Origin: Nemertoderma westbladi
Lineage: Eukaryota > Xenacoelomorpha > Nemertodermatida > Nemertodermatidae
Length of the DNA stretch: 47,720 nucleotides
Assembly: GCA_032718475.1 (NCBI GenBank)
Contig: JAUCBJ010000702.1
Location: 1-47,720, forward strand
Reading direction: 5' to 3'
Shown here: piece by piece, positions 23,701 to 38,700 of the stretch
Position numbering within the stretch: the stretch's first letter is position 1
Layout of the letters: each line of letters opens with the position of its first letter
Notes under the pieces: generated by a model
Database searches by the model: none
Told to the model about the DNA's origin: nothing
Seen by the model: the letters and a program-made list of their open reading frames with translations, nothing else
Program-made: the position numbers and the translations under genes

Positions 23701-26700
23701 GGACATAAAAGTCATTCTGCTATATACGTGTTTTAGCGGACATGGTAAGGCAAAAAACCTGCAATGCGACAAATACCTTTCATAGCTTAGCCGTGATGAT
23801 TCATATTACGACATCTAACAGCTGGTTGCTGACATGGAAACAGCCATTGGACGCATGGTTCTTTGTTTGGCTTGAGCCAATCAGAGCGATTTTTCCTGTC
23901 GACGTGTAGCTTTTCGGTCGATCATAAGGAGAGTGTTCAGTCTTACTGTTTTTTCTTGATACTTTGTTGTTATTGCTGTCTAGGCCAGGAACAACGGCTC
24001 TAGAATCAATTTGTTTCATACTTTTAGAAGAAACATTAGTAGGCTAAAATTATAGAGCGTATGACTGTTATCAGTCAGTTCAGTTCAGTTCTTAACAACT
24101 CACATATCGGTACATATCAGTTTATATCATATCTTAACTTACCGTCTTAATGCTGTTTACTATTGTGTTTTGGTTGAATATCATTTGGAGAACATATATA
24201 AAGAACCCAAATTTCCCAATTTTCTTGATACACTACAGGTTAGAGAGACGGGTTATATATAGCGATTGCGACTTATATTGTTGTGGTTTGTAGTGAATTT
24301 AATGCTATTTGATAAGCACTACAGTGGTCCGTTGCTATTCCCTTTATATATGATAAAATTCATTGACGGTCGGCAAATTAGTGAGCAGTATTGTGTGTTA
24401 CCGGTAGTGTGCATGATTGTGACTGATAACTAAGCATTTCCTAAAGAATGCGCCTCATATGTGAATCTTAAGCTTTACCGACTTACCGTTGTGATTAGTG
24501 TAAGTCATATCTCTGTTTACTTAGATAGAGCGCCACGTCCTAAAGGAACTGTTAATATTTCCCGAAAGTGAATAATATTAGTCAGAAATTAATTATTAAC
24601 GATCAATCGAATAATACAATACAGTAAGCTTCACTGCAATAATAATTTAAGCCCTCAGAATCCAGTCTCCCGGGAATATCCAGCGGGTGAATGGACGCGC
24701 ACTAGGCTGGCTTCTGCTAATGTTGTGTTTGTTGGTATTAAATATTTGTCTTCTTCTAAAGTATATTTATAAACCAAAAGACATATAAATTTTGGCAGGT
24801 TAAACTGCTAAAGGTCTTCCAAAAGCGCGTACAATAACAGTCATTGACTTTATTGCAGTAAGCAATAAAGTTGAAAGTACCGGTCAACCGGTAAACCTGA
24901 ACCGGTACTTCTGTAGGTCAGTAGGCCTAACTGCCAGAACCGGTACTTCTGTAAGTCTGTAGGCCCAACTGTCCTAACCGGTACTTCCAGTATAAGTACA
25001 TTAGTATTATTCGATTTTGATTATTGTATACCGGTAGGTCTCGATATTAAATCGGGGACGCCTGGTTTTTATTGGGATTTTACTTAGGTCTATTTCTGTC
25101 GGTGTTATTTACATGTAAGTTAATATTGAGCTGAAGACGTGTAAGTCTGCTCAGATTATTCCGATAATTGTAGGCTGAGCTGCTGTCTGACTGTTGTTGG
25201 GTTTGGAGAGATTACGGCGTGTGTAGAGTTTGTCTGATAAAGTGCCGTTAGTAAGTTGGGGCAGCCATATGCTGTAAGGTCAATCCCCTCTTAAAGAATA
25301 AGTCGTACTACCGTGTTAGAACGCATACTAACTAACTATTTCAGAATCTGCATATACTGTAGTTTATTTAGGCTTGATCGTAGTCTGCCAGCGTTTTAGC
25401 CTGTGTTTGTTTGTGTGGTCTGTTCAGGTACCGTAATAGTTATTACTCAGATATTTTGTAGGCTGGATTGTTGTCTAGCTATTATTAGGTCTGAAGAGAT
25501 TGCTGCGTGTGTAGAGTTTGTCCGATAAAGTGCCAGTTAGTAAGTTGGGGCAGCCATATGCTGTAAGGTCAATCCCCTCTTAAAGAATAAGTCGTACTAC
25601 CGTGTTAGAACGCATACTAACTAACCGTTTTGGAATCTGCACATACAGTAGTTTATTTAGGCTTGGTGGTAGTCTGCCAGCATTTGGTCTGTATTTTGTT
25701 TGAGTATTCTGTACGGGTAGCGTAATATTTATTATTCAGAGTTTATGCGATTATTCGCAACATTCATGTCCCCAAGTTTATTCCTACAGTAATTGTGTTT
25801 GTTATACATACCGTTATAGTTAAATTAACCCCGGTACTACACGGGCTGCTTGGCGTAGGACAAGACTGGTGACTTTGTGCTCTGGTCATTCCAGCAGATG
25901 CCGTGGTTCTTTTAACTGTTCAAGTATATTTAACTACTGATTATTTGTTGTACTAGTACTTGTACCTAATTTAGGGTTTAGTGTACAGTGCTTTCCGAAG
26001 TAATTAGTGTGTAGGCAGTATATTTGTGTTGTAAAGTGGTTAATAGGCACGCTGGATCTGGTAGTCCGCGGTAATTAACTTCTAGGTAGGAACACTCCGT
26101 GATACATAACGTAGTACCTATAGAGATACGGCTATAGGTCGTCAGGCGGTGGTATTTTCTTATCTGGACAGTGCAATATATTTACTACTACTTATTATTT
26201 AAATACCGTAGTATTCTGTCAGTTGTAATAACCAGAAATCTAACCCTTTGTTAGACTGGTTTGTAGACTTCCTGTAAAATTACCCTAAAAATTCGTACGT
26301 AATATTTTTGTTGTGTTTAATTAGAGATTTAATCTCACCCGTATCGTAAGTAATTTGTAGTATTAAGTAACTTAGGTAAATTAGAATTATCTGTTATAGT
26401 GTCCCATAAGTAGCACTCCACTGAGAGCGCACAGCTTCTGTGTAGTGACTCCCCCAGAAATAATAACATTTATTTAAAATATTGACAAAACCCATTTTAA
26501 ACGGGTATATAAATATTATAAATCAACTCAAACGATTTATAAATAGTAGGCCTGCCATACAACAACTAGGTCTCAATATCAGTTGGACTACTGCTTAAAT
26601 AACGGTAATAAAGTGAGTTAAAGTAACCAAGTAACCCTAAAATATTCAGAAATTCAATTATTCTAAAATAATTGACATACCGGGATTTACCATAGGCTTA

Positions 26701-29700
26701 ATATATTTATTTCTATAAATTTGAGCTGAAATCATACCGGTACTCTGTACTTAATTCTAGTCCATAATTATACTTATATATACTATAAGTGTAAGCAGTA
26801 TACCGGTATTCACGATAGGCCTATTATATATTTATATATATTTGTGCTAAATTTATATACCGGTACTCTGTGACAAACCTAGTTTACAATACTTATATAT
26901 ATATTATAAGTGCATACCGGTATTCTAATATACTGCAATAAATTACCGGTACTAGGCCAACGGTCATACTGAATTACTAGACTTGCTTTAACTGTAACTA
27001 TAGCAGTAGGCATTCAACTGTATAGCTAAACATGTCTGACACTCAGCAAAACCTGTCAGACAGTCTAATCGATACAACCATCTGTGACACAGATAGGAGT
27101 GTGGAGCGTTTAAGAAAGGAGTTCAGCTCACCTCCTACTGAAAGAAAAGTCATCCCTCCAGTAGTGATATCGGACCCTAAGCTAATCCAGCACCGTAGGT
27201 CCATCATCGGCACTCGGGCCCAAGTCAAACGGAACCAGGAAGCAGCTGTCCCACAACAGCAACAGCCTAGTCGAGAAATTTGTTCCCAGCGATCCGATAG
27301 CTCCAGTAGTTCGGATACTGTCGAACTGACCCCTGAACGCGGATTGCAGATGACGGCTAAAGCCTACTCGGACCCCCTGCTCACCCTTCCTGCCGCAGTG
27401 CTAACAACTATATCGATTGCGGTGGAGGAACATCAAGCAGATTGGGCGAGAAATAAGCGAGCGACCCAAGATGATTATGCGGGATACGCCAGGGAAGAAT
27501 TGATGTCGATTGTCGAGTCACAATGGAACTTTCCCGGACCCGGACTCCCGTTAGATCTGTCCGAGGCTACTTGGGAAGATATACACAGGATGGGAGTGGC
27601 TAAAGATACGATGGATCCAGCTGTTTGGAAGAGGTCGGCAGCAGGATATGTGCAGGGATTCTTCGGCTCCTTAGATAGATTAGAAGAACAACTGTTTCGA
27701 CAACCCCAAGGACCTCAAGAGCAGGAAGAACTGCTATATCAAGTACGCGAAAGAACCCTACGCATTCGACTAATCCTATCAGCTTTTGAGGAAACTTCCA
27801 AAAGAAGACAGGACACGTCACTGCAGGTTGCTGTCAAAACTTGGTTCCAGCGGGTAGGTCTCCAAGTACAAGAAACAAACCAGTGGAAATCCCAGCTGTC
27901 TGAGAGACTAACTTATGAAGAACCAACCGATGCCACCCTTTCCCAGGTGGAAGGCGAAGAGACCTCAGAGAAACCACGAACGAGAGACGCCATAGACATT
28001 TATCTGTCCGACTATCAGCGATTCCTAGGAGACGAAGAATTGAGGAGACGGCTGTCTGGACTTTCCCCCAATAGTGAAGGAACCCAGCGTGTGTTAGATT
28101 CAATCGATGCTGAAATGTTAGCTGCTAACCAAGCAGAATTTGATGAAAAACTCCGCCTCGCTAGAGTCCAAGAAGAAAAGGTAAAGAAAAGACGGATAGA
28201 GGAACAAAAGGCGGTGGCTACGGCAGAAGCAGAAGCAGAAAGAAAAGCAGCGGCGGTAGAAGTAGAAGCAGAAAGAAAAGCAGCGGCGGTAGAAGTAGAA
28301 GCAGAAAGAATAGCAGCAAAGGCGGAAAGGGCAGTGGCAGAAGCAGAACGGAGAGCGTCTGAGCAAACTACCCAACTGGAGTTGGAAAGTCTGCAAGAGA
28401 CGCAAGACAACATAAATAAACAGTTAACTGCTAGTCACATGCAGATGATGAGACGATCTACTCCCAAACGCCAGGGATACACATCATCGGAGGAAAGCGA
28501 AACCACCGATACTGAAGGCGGAGGAAATAGATCTCGTCTAAGCAGGCGTAGAAAAACATCTCACCGTCACAAATTGCCTGATTTGCCCCCAGCTGTTAAA
28601 AGACAGCTAGCTAGCACAGACTTAGGTGGTACGGAACCCATAGACCAAACTGTTCAGGTCAAAAGACTCCCTACAATAGTTGATGAGCCTGAAATAATTA
28701 GGCCTGTCGTTCCCAAAGTCACTTCTGTGTTAGAGACCCCTGTACTTCCAGAGCTTCACTCTAAATTCCCTTTACACAGTACTACACTGCCTGTACCCGG
28801 TAGAACAGTCCATGAGAATATCCCTGTCCTGGAAGCTGAGAGAGAAATCAAAGATTTGTCTCCCGTCGTCCCGCGTCAGCCCGCTACTATGTTGGCGACT
28901 CCCGCTTCGGCGGTCGAGTGGGTAGAGGAGGGACGGCGGGGGATGAATCTCCTGCTCGGACAGATGCAGGAGACTGTCCACCAGCTTAAGGGAACAGTAA
29001 GGGAAAGTAGAGCAGAGTTGCAAGAAGTGCAGCAAAGTATCGCACTGGAACGCGACAAGTTAGTCAATATACAAAAGGGCATACCAATACCCCCTGTAAC
29101 ATTGTGTCAACCTGTTAGGTCTGAAGTATTACATGCGCAAGGTGTGGAGCCTACACGCATCTATACTGCTAGTGAAGTAGAAACTCCTATAGCAAACCCT
29201 ATTAAGGGTGATTATAGACCTGTTATTAATGATATTCCCTATAGACCTGATAATGATCCGAGAAATTTATATACCGATAATTCGATATTAAATAATACGA
29301 TGGCCCAAGAAAGCTTTACGCGTCAGATGGCTAGAACAGAAGCCCGCCAAGCGGTCAAAGTGGGAGAGATCGTCAAATTCAATGGAGATGAGATGAAATG
29401 GTTACCTTTCAACGAATATTACAAAGACAGCATACAGAACTCTGTACTATCTAACGGAGAGAAACTTAGGTTCCTCATCAAGTGCTTGGAAGGACCTCCC
29501 AAGTTAATGGCGTTAAAGTTTATTGGACATCCAGAAGGATTAAGACAAGTATGGGATACATTAAACATCAGGTATGGTAACAAGGATAACATAGCTAAGT
29601 ATTTGTATGCAAAATTAGTAGCCCCCCGACACTTCCTTAGTAGTGGGATTATAGAGTTTTCCGATGAAATTCAGGAGATCTGTAGACAATTGGACTGGTT

Positions 29701-32700
29701 AGGTAAGTCTCATGAATATCAGAGTTCAATGGTTATTGGAGCCGTAGTCTCTACTTTACCAAAGGGTGGAGTATGTACACGCTGGGACAAGAAAGTGTTG
29801 TACATGAATGAACAACAACGACGAAGTCCTACCATGGCTGATCTCATGTCCTTCTTAGATGGTGAGGTAAAACTACAACTCATCAAGCAGTCCAGAGAGA
29901 AAACATCGGAAAATAAGGTAAGTGAGAAACCCGCTTCTAGGAGAAGAATAACACCGGTGTGTTACACTGACGACGGCGAAAGCCAAGTTTCTCAAGAAGA
30001 GGACAGCGGGAAAGACACCGAGCTTTCTTACTATATTGACAAAACCTCAAAAGATGTAAGTAAATACAAAGCTCGAAACAACGATAGGAGAGAACAGGTT
30101 GCTAAGACCCCTCCTCAGTCTCCTAACAGAATGCACCGAAGAAAACCAGAAGAAAAAGCGAGAGTGCATCAAGTTACCCAAGGTAAGGTAAGTAACATAA
30201 AACCTAACTGTGCGCTGTGCGACGGGACACACCGTTTGAGTGCGTGTGCTGAATTTCTAAAGAAATCCCTTGTAGACAGACGTACAGTCGTGTGGGACAA
30301 GCGGTTATGCTATAATTGCCTCAGACCAGGACACCAACGGTGAACCTGTTACTCCGACATAAAGTGTGCAAAGTGTGGCGCGAAACATCACATCTTGTTA
30401 CACAGTGAGTTCGAACGAGACAAACAGAGTCAGGTAAGTGAGCCCGAACTACATGTCCAATTCAGTGATGTAAACGACACTGATCAGGAGTCTGAGATGG
30501 AAGGATTCTATACTGACGAATTCTCCGACGCCAACGAATCCTGTTATCTAATCAATACCGCAGTGTATCGAGCACTTACTTATGAAAAGGACACCAACAA
30601 TGAGTTTCCCCCAACTACTTTTGCCAAACAACCATCTTGGAAAGCTCCAACTTCCAACGTAGGAATCAGAGAATTTCCTGTAGTACAGGTAAGAGTTCAC
30701 GGTCTTAACAAAAGTTACATAGTGAACGCCCTCCTTGACTCTGGCAGCACAGGAACATTCATCGATCAAGAACTAGCCGAAGATATCTTTGCTGGACAAC
30801 CCAAGTTCCGGACGAAATTGAATATGTCAGGAATTATGCAGGTTTGGAAATCTACCTTAACGGCAGATTACTATGTAGGTGTGTTGTCCACCCCCCAGGA
30901 TAAGTTAGGAGCACAAGGTATAAGGTCGGTAAAAATGGTGGCTATAAAGAACTTCGCTACTACTCAAGCAGACCTTTATAATTGGGACGAGGATGAGAGC
31001 ATCCAACATCTTAAGATACCTCGATTCCAGACAGAGTATCCTGGAGTGCAAATACTCATCGGCCAAAACGCGCATGAGGCGCTCGAAACATTGGAGAAAC
31101 GGCCTGCTCAACCACAGCCACTGCAAACCTATGCGGTAAGAACTAGAGTAGGTTGGTACTTTACTGGCCCTTCCCGCAGGACTCTCGAAGAGAGAATGCC
31201 ACCAGAACAAACATACCAAGTACACGATTGGGAAGTGGATAGCAGTGAGGTGGACGAACTAACTGAGGGAACACCATACTCCTCAGATAATGACGACATA
31301 TACCAACTCTTCGATGAAGAGAACACCATCGACCTACTTACAGAAAACCAAACTTGGAAAAGTCAGGTGAACCTATGTCAACTGATTCACCCATCGGAAC
31401 CCATCGCTTACAATGACGAACTAAACGATGAGATAGAGCGCTGCAACGCTAGAACTCGGGACGAACTAGCCGTACGCTTCTTTACTCAGGAACTGGTAGA
31501 GCCCAATTCATATGATAAGGCTCTATCGATAGAAGAAGAAAGAGCCAAGCAAATCCAGGAAACAACTACACGTTTTTTAAAGGACCAAGGTAGGTATGAA
31601 ATTGGCCTACCATTTAGAAAACGAGAACCTAGATTTATAAATAACAGACCCTTGGCAGAGAAAAGAATCGCTCAATTATATCGACGCCTTACAGCTAATG
31701 CTTCAGCGAAAGAAATGTACCAAACTCAGCTGAAGAAATTTATAACAAAGGGATACGCGGAGCGAGTACCAGAAGGAACACCAGTGACTGAGAGAACGTA
31801 TTATTTAACACATCATTACGTTCCCAAACCCGGTAAACCCCATGAAGTACGAGTCGTATTTGATGGCTCCGCTCTGTATATGGGCCAATCCCTCAATTCC
31901 GAGTTGTTACCAGGACCCAACTTACTCCAATCTTTGTTGGGAATACTATTAAGATTAAGACAATATTCCATCGCGTTCGCCTCTGATATCGAAGGAATGT
32001 TCTTACAAGTCAAGGCGCTGGATAGAGATAGAGACAGCCTGAGATTTCTGTGGTGGCCTGAAGGAGACCTCAACCAGAAACCGGTAGAGTACTGGATGAC
32101 CATCCAGGCTTTTGGGATCATATCAAGCCCTTCCAACGCCTGCTCCGTGGTGCGAACCACTGCGAATGACAACCGAGACTCCTTCTCCAAAGAAGTGATA
32201 GACAACATAAAACGCAATATATACATGGACGACAATTTAAGGTCCCTTCCATCAGTAGAAGAAGCCATAGCTGTCGCGAAAGGAACGGTAGAGTGTTTGA
32301 AAAGAGGTGGATTTCGACTGACGAAATTCACTAGTAACTCCCGTGAGTTTCTGGAAGCCATACCGGTAGAGGATCGCGGAGCGAAAGACCTAGACTTAAT
32401 AAAGGACGATCTTCCTGAAACCAAGACGCTAGGCTTGAAGTGGGACACTGAAAGAGACATCCTGTTTTTTCAGTTAAAACAGCGAGATAATCCAGTTCGG
32501 ACCAAACGGATTTGTTTAAGTATCCTGAGCACTTATTTCGACCCATTGGGATTTATTAGCCCAGTTATATTGATTGCTCGGAGTTTAGTACAACAGATGT
32601 GGCTTGAAAACCACTCATGGGACGATCCGCTTAAGGGAGAATTGTTGAAGAAATGGATGAAATGGGAAGATTCTCTACCTGCCATCGAGAACTTTATAAT

Positions 32701-35700
32701 TTCCCGTGCATATTTTGGCCATGTTCTTCCTACGTATTCCTATCAACTCCATGTGTTTGGAGACGCCAGCGACATGGGAATAGGTATAGTAGCATATCTG
32801 CGAGTCGAAACTCCGGATGGAATCAAAGTCGCCTTGGTTACCTCTAAGGCATTGATTAACAACAAGCTAAAGGTTCCTCGAGCGGAGTTAAAGGCGGCTT
32901 TATACGCTACAGCCATCGGCCGGAACGTAACGCAACAAATCGACTATCCACTGGAGAAAACGGTTTATTGGACCGACGCTTTACTCGTGTTGGAGTATCT
33001 CACCAATGAAGTCTGTCAGTTTAGCGTTTTTGTTACTAACCGAGTAGCTATTATTCTTAGTCGCACAAAGATAGATCAATGGAGACATTGCCCTGGTACG
33101 ATTAATCCAGCCGATATCGCCTCCAGGGGAGCAACTCCACAGGAACTGATAGATACTCCAGATTGGTTGGGTAGACCCTACTTCCTGAGCAAGGAAGAGG
33201 ATGAATGGCCTCCTCACCTTACTACGGCAGAGATTAGACAAGCCAAGGGAGCGGAGACCGTCAAACCTAAAACCCAGGCGAGTAAATCGAAGTTATTTAA
33301 ACCGACTATCGATCTATCTGTATTACATACTTCCGGGAATGATGCTTCGGATCCACAATCCCTCAACACAAATAAGTCTGTTGTGGAAATTAGAGATAGA
33401 GATTGGAAATCTGGAATACCAGACGTCTCGCAAGGAATCTCACCCATGCTGCAGAGAGCAATGCATCATTACAGTTCCTGGAATCGGCTCTGTAAAGCCG
33501 TCACATATTTAAGACGATGTTTTCATCATCACTACTCCAGGACGAAAACCACTAGTGATCACGCTCCATTGACATCTGCACAAGTTCATGTTATTAAGAA
33601 TTTACCCAAATATAAGATATCTGATCGTTTTCTAAAGGAGAAAATTAGTCACCAGGAGTATGAAGAAACAAATAAGCAGATACTGAGACTCCTGCAATGC
33701 TATGAGGATTCCGAAAAGTACTTCCTGTTGTTGAGAAATCCACAGATGCGCTTAAGGGATCGATTCTCGAGCACAATGATAGATGGGTTAATACGTGTTG
33801 GAGGAAGACTCACCAACGCGCCCTTATCCTTTGACACCAAATTCCCCATACTTATTAGAAATCTTGAAGTACAAATCAAGATGATTGTAGACGTTCACGG
33901 TAAACTTTATCATGCTGGTAGAGAACGAATTCTTAGCGAAATTCGAACTCGCTATTATTTTAATAAACCCCGTAGAGCTCTGAACCAAGTTCTTAGGAAC
34001 TGCATACCCTGTAGGAAAGCATTCAGTAGGCCTTTAACACAGCGAGAGGCAGAATTACCTAGGGAACGAGTAAGCTTCTATGAACCACCTTTTACTAATA
34101 CTGGTGTAGATTTATTTGGCCCTATTGAAGTATATCGTGCGAGGACTATAGTCAAGAGATGGTGTGTCATCTTCGTGTGCATGACTTGTAGAGCCATCCA
34201 TCTCGATATGGTGAACGATCTATCTACCAACAGCTTCGTCTTAAGTTTACGACGACAGATCGCTCGCTTCGGGACGAGTAATACCATGAGATCGGATAAA
34301 GGAACGAACTTCATAGGTGCCAACAACGAGATACAGGCTTACGTGAAGGACTGGAACCAAAGACAGGTGGACGACCAGCTAAGGATAACAGCATCTAGCT
34401 GGACCTTCAACGCTGCCGACGCCCCTTGGTGGGGAGGAAGTTGGGAGAGATTAATTCGAAGTGTCAAAACCGCATTTCACTTTATAGTGCCATGCCGCGC
34501 GTATCTCACCGACGAACTTTTGCGGATGTTAATGGAGGAAATCGCTGCCTATCTCAACGAGAGACCGCTTATGCCAGTCTCATCGAGTCCCGATTCCCTA
34601 GAAGCGCTAACACCCGCGCACTTCCTACTGAAGAAACCTGTAGCCATGCTCCTACGATCGGAGATTGCCGACGGAGACGAATACTGCCGTCGAACTTGGC
34701 AACTTATGCAGTTGCTATCCCGTCGTTTCGCTGACCATTTCGAGAAACATTATCTGCCCACGCTACAACTTCGAACTAAGTGGTTTGCGCAGCAAGAAAA
34801 CGTCAGCGCCGGAGATATGGTGCTTATTGTAGATCCAGACCTCCCACGTAAACGGTGGCAGACAGGTCGTATCATCGAGACACACATCTCAGATGATGGT
34901 TTAGTACGCTCGGTAGAACTCATCGTCATGCGGCGTAACTTCAAGAAGCCAGGCATCATCTTTGAGACGCAACAACTCAATTGCCCAGTTGGTACCTAAA
35001 GAGGTGAGGTCTCTATAGGGGTGCCAACAACAGGCGGCGGCGGACTCGTGAGAGTCCGGGGGCACGTTAAAATGGGGCGATAAGTGCAAGGGAGATACTG
35101 AAGGCCCTCGTGTCTAGCGAACCATGAATTGACATGGTGCCGTGGCACCGTCTAGTCGGCCTGTTGCCGTACTGCCAGTCCTGTACACAGTAGGGGTGGT
35201 GGCATAGTGTGATCTGTGGTTTGTGTGTGAACGATCAGTGGCAGTTCGCTAGAGCTTTCTGTTGCTGTGGGTACGTGGTATATGTGAGTGTATGTATGGC
35301 CACTGCGAGTGAGTATGGGAACCCTTGCCGGTTGGTTTAGTCGCCGCTGGTATTAGTAGGACCATATCTTTACTGCGCCCCAGCATACTTTGTGCACACA
35401 AAGTTATTTTGCCCTGACGGCAAAATAAGGTACTCTCCGACTCTTTTATTAGTCGATACAATTTTGTCCCCTCTGATTTTGTTACCGATTTTGTCTTTCC
35501 CGATTATGTCATCTGTGTGTGCATGGTATGTGTCCGATTTTGTGTTTACCTTTTGTGTACTTGATTATCGAACATCTGTTGAGTACACGTGTACAGTGAT
35601 TGGTAAGTGGTGACTTGTTCAGTAGCTTTTTAGCTACAGACAGTATTGCCTTTTCAAATACTGCCAGCGAGGCGGGTGAAAACGGTCAATATTCCAAGTT

Positions 35701-38700
35701 GGGTAGCGCAAGCCCACTTGGGACAAGACCGTCGGTTTGGCTCAAGGGCGACCTTGATGCTCGATCGCTATCGACTGGTCCACCCGCTGGTTGACTCTTT
35801 GAGTTGGCTCAATGTACAGTCAGGCCACAGTAAGTTAACAGTAGGCGATCGTATGTGTGCTTGGATCGGCTACACCGACGAGCTGTGCCGGTGTGATCGG
35901 GGGATTGAAAATTGAACCCGGGAAGCATTGGGCTACCCTCCGGCCCAGTCTGATAAAAACGGAGTCGGACTGGCCCCAAGGGTGGTGGGACAGCGTCCGC
36001 CTCATGGGTGCGCCTCGGAGTCATCAGAGAGGAGCCCAGAAGGACGCAAGCGCGTTTATGTTTACTGGAAAGAGACAGAGAACTCTCCGGAAACTATGGA
36101 AGGCAAGACACTCTTCCCACGACCACCTCCCTAATTCCTCGAACATCTAGGGACTCCCCCACGTAATACGTCTGGAGTGGGTGTATGACTATATTGTTTT
36201 ATCTATTTTGTTATATTTTTATATGCGAACTTTATTATGTACTTTATTATAATCGTTTTTATTCAATTTTATTTAGTAGAATGTTATTTTAGTATTATTT
36301 AGTAGATTAGTGCAATATATTAGTGTTTATTACGTACGTAATTACTTATAATATATTTAATATGACGGCGAGAAATAACTCTTTCTTTTTCCTTACTGTC
36401 TGTATTATATTATAAATACGAGACTACATGTAAGATGACATGTCAGTACTTATTAAAGTACAATAAAGCTCCTACTATATTTAAGTATTATTGGTAGGCA
36501 GAGTATTAGGAATGCAAAGTTCAGATCCTCGTGTCTCTGCTAAACCAAGCTCTGGGTAGACCTTGGAAACGACTTGCCTCTTCACACTGACATTGCTTCG
36601 TGCGATATTGCTCTTCTACTTTATATTAAATAATACATATAGTAGCGTGATGTCCCTATAACAGTAGCGTAAAACGCAAATAAATCTGTTAAACCTTTTG
36701 ACCATCTGTAATTTTAGTCGATTAAGATATCGCGGCACCCACCGATATACTTAAAAGACAAATTCTAGAAACAGTGGTTAACGTCCCCAGGCAAGCTCTG
36801 GAATCAAATTGTGTCAATTTTAACATCAAATAATAAAATTCACGGGAATAAATTTAAATTCATGTTTTTAAATGAATTTCATAAATTGTCATTTTGTACA
36901 ATTTATAACATTCCCAAAATTCCATTAATTAATAGATCATGGGAGCGGAGATTCATCCTATTGAGTGTATTAGAGTGCGAGAATCTCCAACATATAGTCA
37001 ATAGCCGATAAAATTAACAAAATCATGCATAAAGAGGATATTGACAACTAAAGAATTATTATTAAATAGCATCCCAGATCTGTATGCATGAGAATTACCC
37101 TAATTCTACCGCTAGCATTCCATAATGTCACCATAGCAACACCCACGCTAGAATTAGAAGCAAGTTAAAAGAACAATAGAAAGCTTGTCACATTGCATAG
37201 CATAGAGAATACATAGCACACTGTTAGTATCCAAGGATACACAGTAATAACGTGACATTCTGGAAGGCACTGACTAACGGACAAATGGCCTGTATGTGTA
37301 CAATTGGTGACAGTTGTGTGGAATTTGTGCGTTTGTAGGTGAATGTTACTGCTAAGGTGTGTTTACAGTAGCTAGTCGCAATTGTGAAAGTAGCCCAACT
37401 CTCCTATAGAAAGAACCTAAAGTGGATTCAAGCCTTTGGGACGGACAGTGGAGTGACTTGTGCCGGTTATCGTTGTCGTGCGGTTGCTACATGTTGGCGT
37501 AAACACCTCGACGACGGTACACCGGCGCTGAGAATCCCACTGTCCGGGGGCAAAGAAAGGTAGGCAGCGACGCCCGCTCGCCTAAACATAAACTCATTTC
37601 GATATTAATAAACTCAGATAGCAGATATGACGGAGTTGATAGAAGATGATCTTGGTATCAGGGAGCGATATACTCTACCTTTACAAGCATTTGTGGATAG
37701 CTTGATATGCGGTGAAGCCGATCCAACCATTACGGAGGACGATGGTCGTTATATCGAACCGCCGATGTCCCAAGAGCAACTTACGCGTGAATTGGACTAT
37801 CGAAAATTCACCGCTCGCTATACGCATCGTAATGGTACGTATATGGACTTCCTAACTACCGGCCATCCTATCGATTTACATGATACGGACGATGTAGACA
37901 CCGAAAGGGAAATGGTTCTATTTAAATATCATACCCAGCGGAGTCGTAACGATAAACCGAGAATAGATCACGAAAATTCTATTCGTAACAGACTGGGAAG
38001 ACGAACCAATATGCCTAGAATCTGAGGAGATTCAGCCTATCGCGCCCGGAACAGCGACAACGATTACATCCTAGAATGGTATCAAGGTCCACAGTGTCTC
38101 ACTGCGTACAATTATCGCCATGCCAACTATGTTTCTCGGCAACGTTGTCGGTTATGCGCATCGAGAGACCATGTTACGCCCATGGACACAAACGTCTGCT
38201 GTTCCTATTTCCACGAACAACCGGCGATGGAAATTTATTGCGCGTATTGCAGATTTAATAATTTGCACATTTTTGCGGTTTGCCCTCAATTTATGACTCA
38301 ATGTCACCATTGTCAACTAAAGGGACATGCTAGTTTCGACTGCCCTTTTAATCACGATTTGGAAAGCGTAGATGAAATGATCACACTGCGTTACATCAGA
38401 GCTTGGGAAGCGAACGCTGATTTACATTGTGATTCGCGCCATCGCTACTATCCCGGACGCGCTTACGAAGGAGTTTATGCGTTCCATCCTTATCTATTCG
38501 CTTCTGTTGAACAGAAATCACGCATATCGAGTTACGAGCTACTGAAGCGCGTCGGAGAATGTATTTCAACTAAATTTGTACGCAAATTTCTCAGGAGTGT
38601 TAATCCTAGCGACCTTCATTCCTATAACTTAATCAATTATATCCGTCAGGATCCGGACTATGGAGACTTGTTTGTTAACTCACACCCCGAGTTGCAGGAA

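Larger units (their letters stand above)
24834..27031 (+). other. BEL/Pao 5' leader
   Basis: About 2.2 kb lies between the LTR and gag with no long open frame. A perfect 10-bp stem hairpin (ACTTTATTGC / GCAATAAAGT, loop AGTAA) lies at 24848-24872, where a primer-binding site is expected; I do not find a clear TGG-type tRNA match. It also holds a 38-bp tandem repeat and a duplication of about 290 bp (separate entries), and many ACCGGT palindromes. Confidence 0.7.

Noticed and set aside
35646-36150. Short frames between pol and the third ORF
   Set aside because: Several overlapping frames of 60-100 codons with no motif; likely chance in GC-richer spacer sequence.
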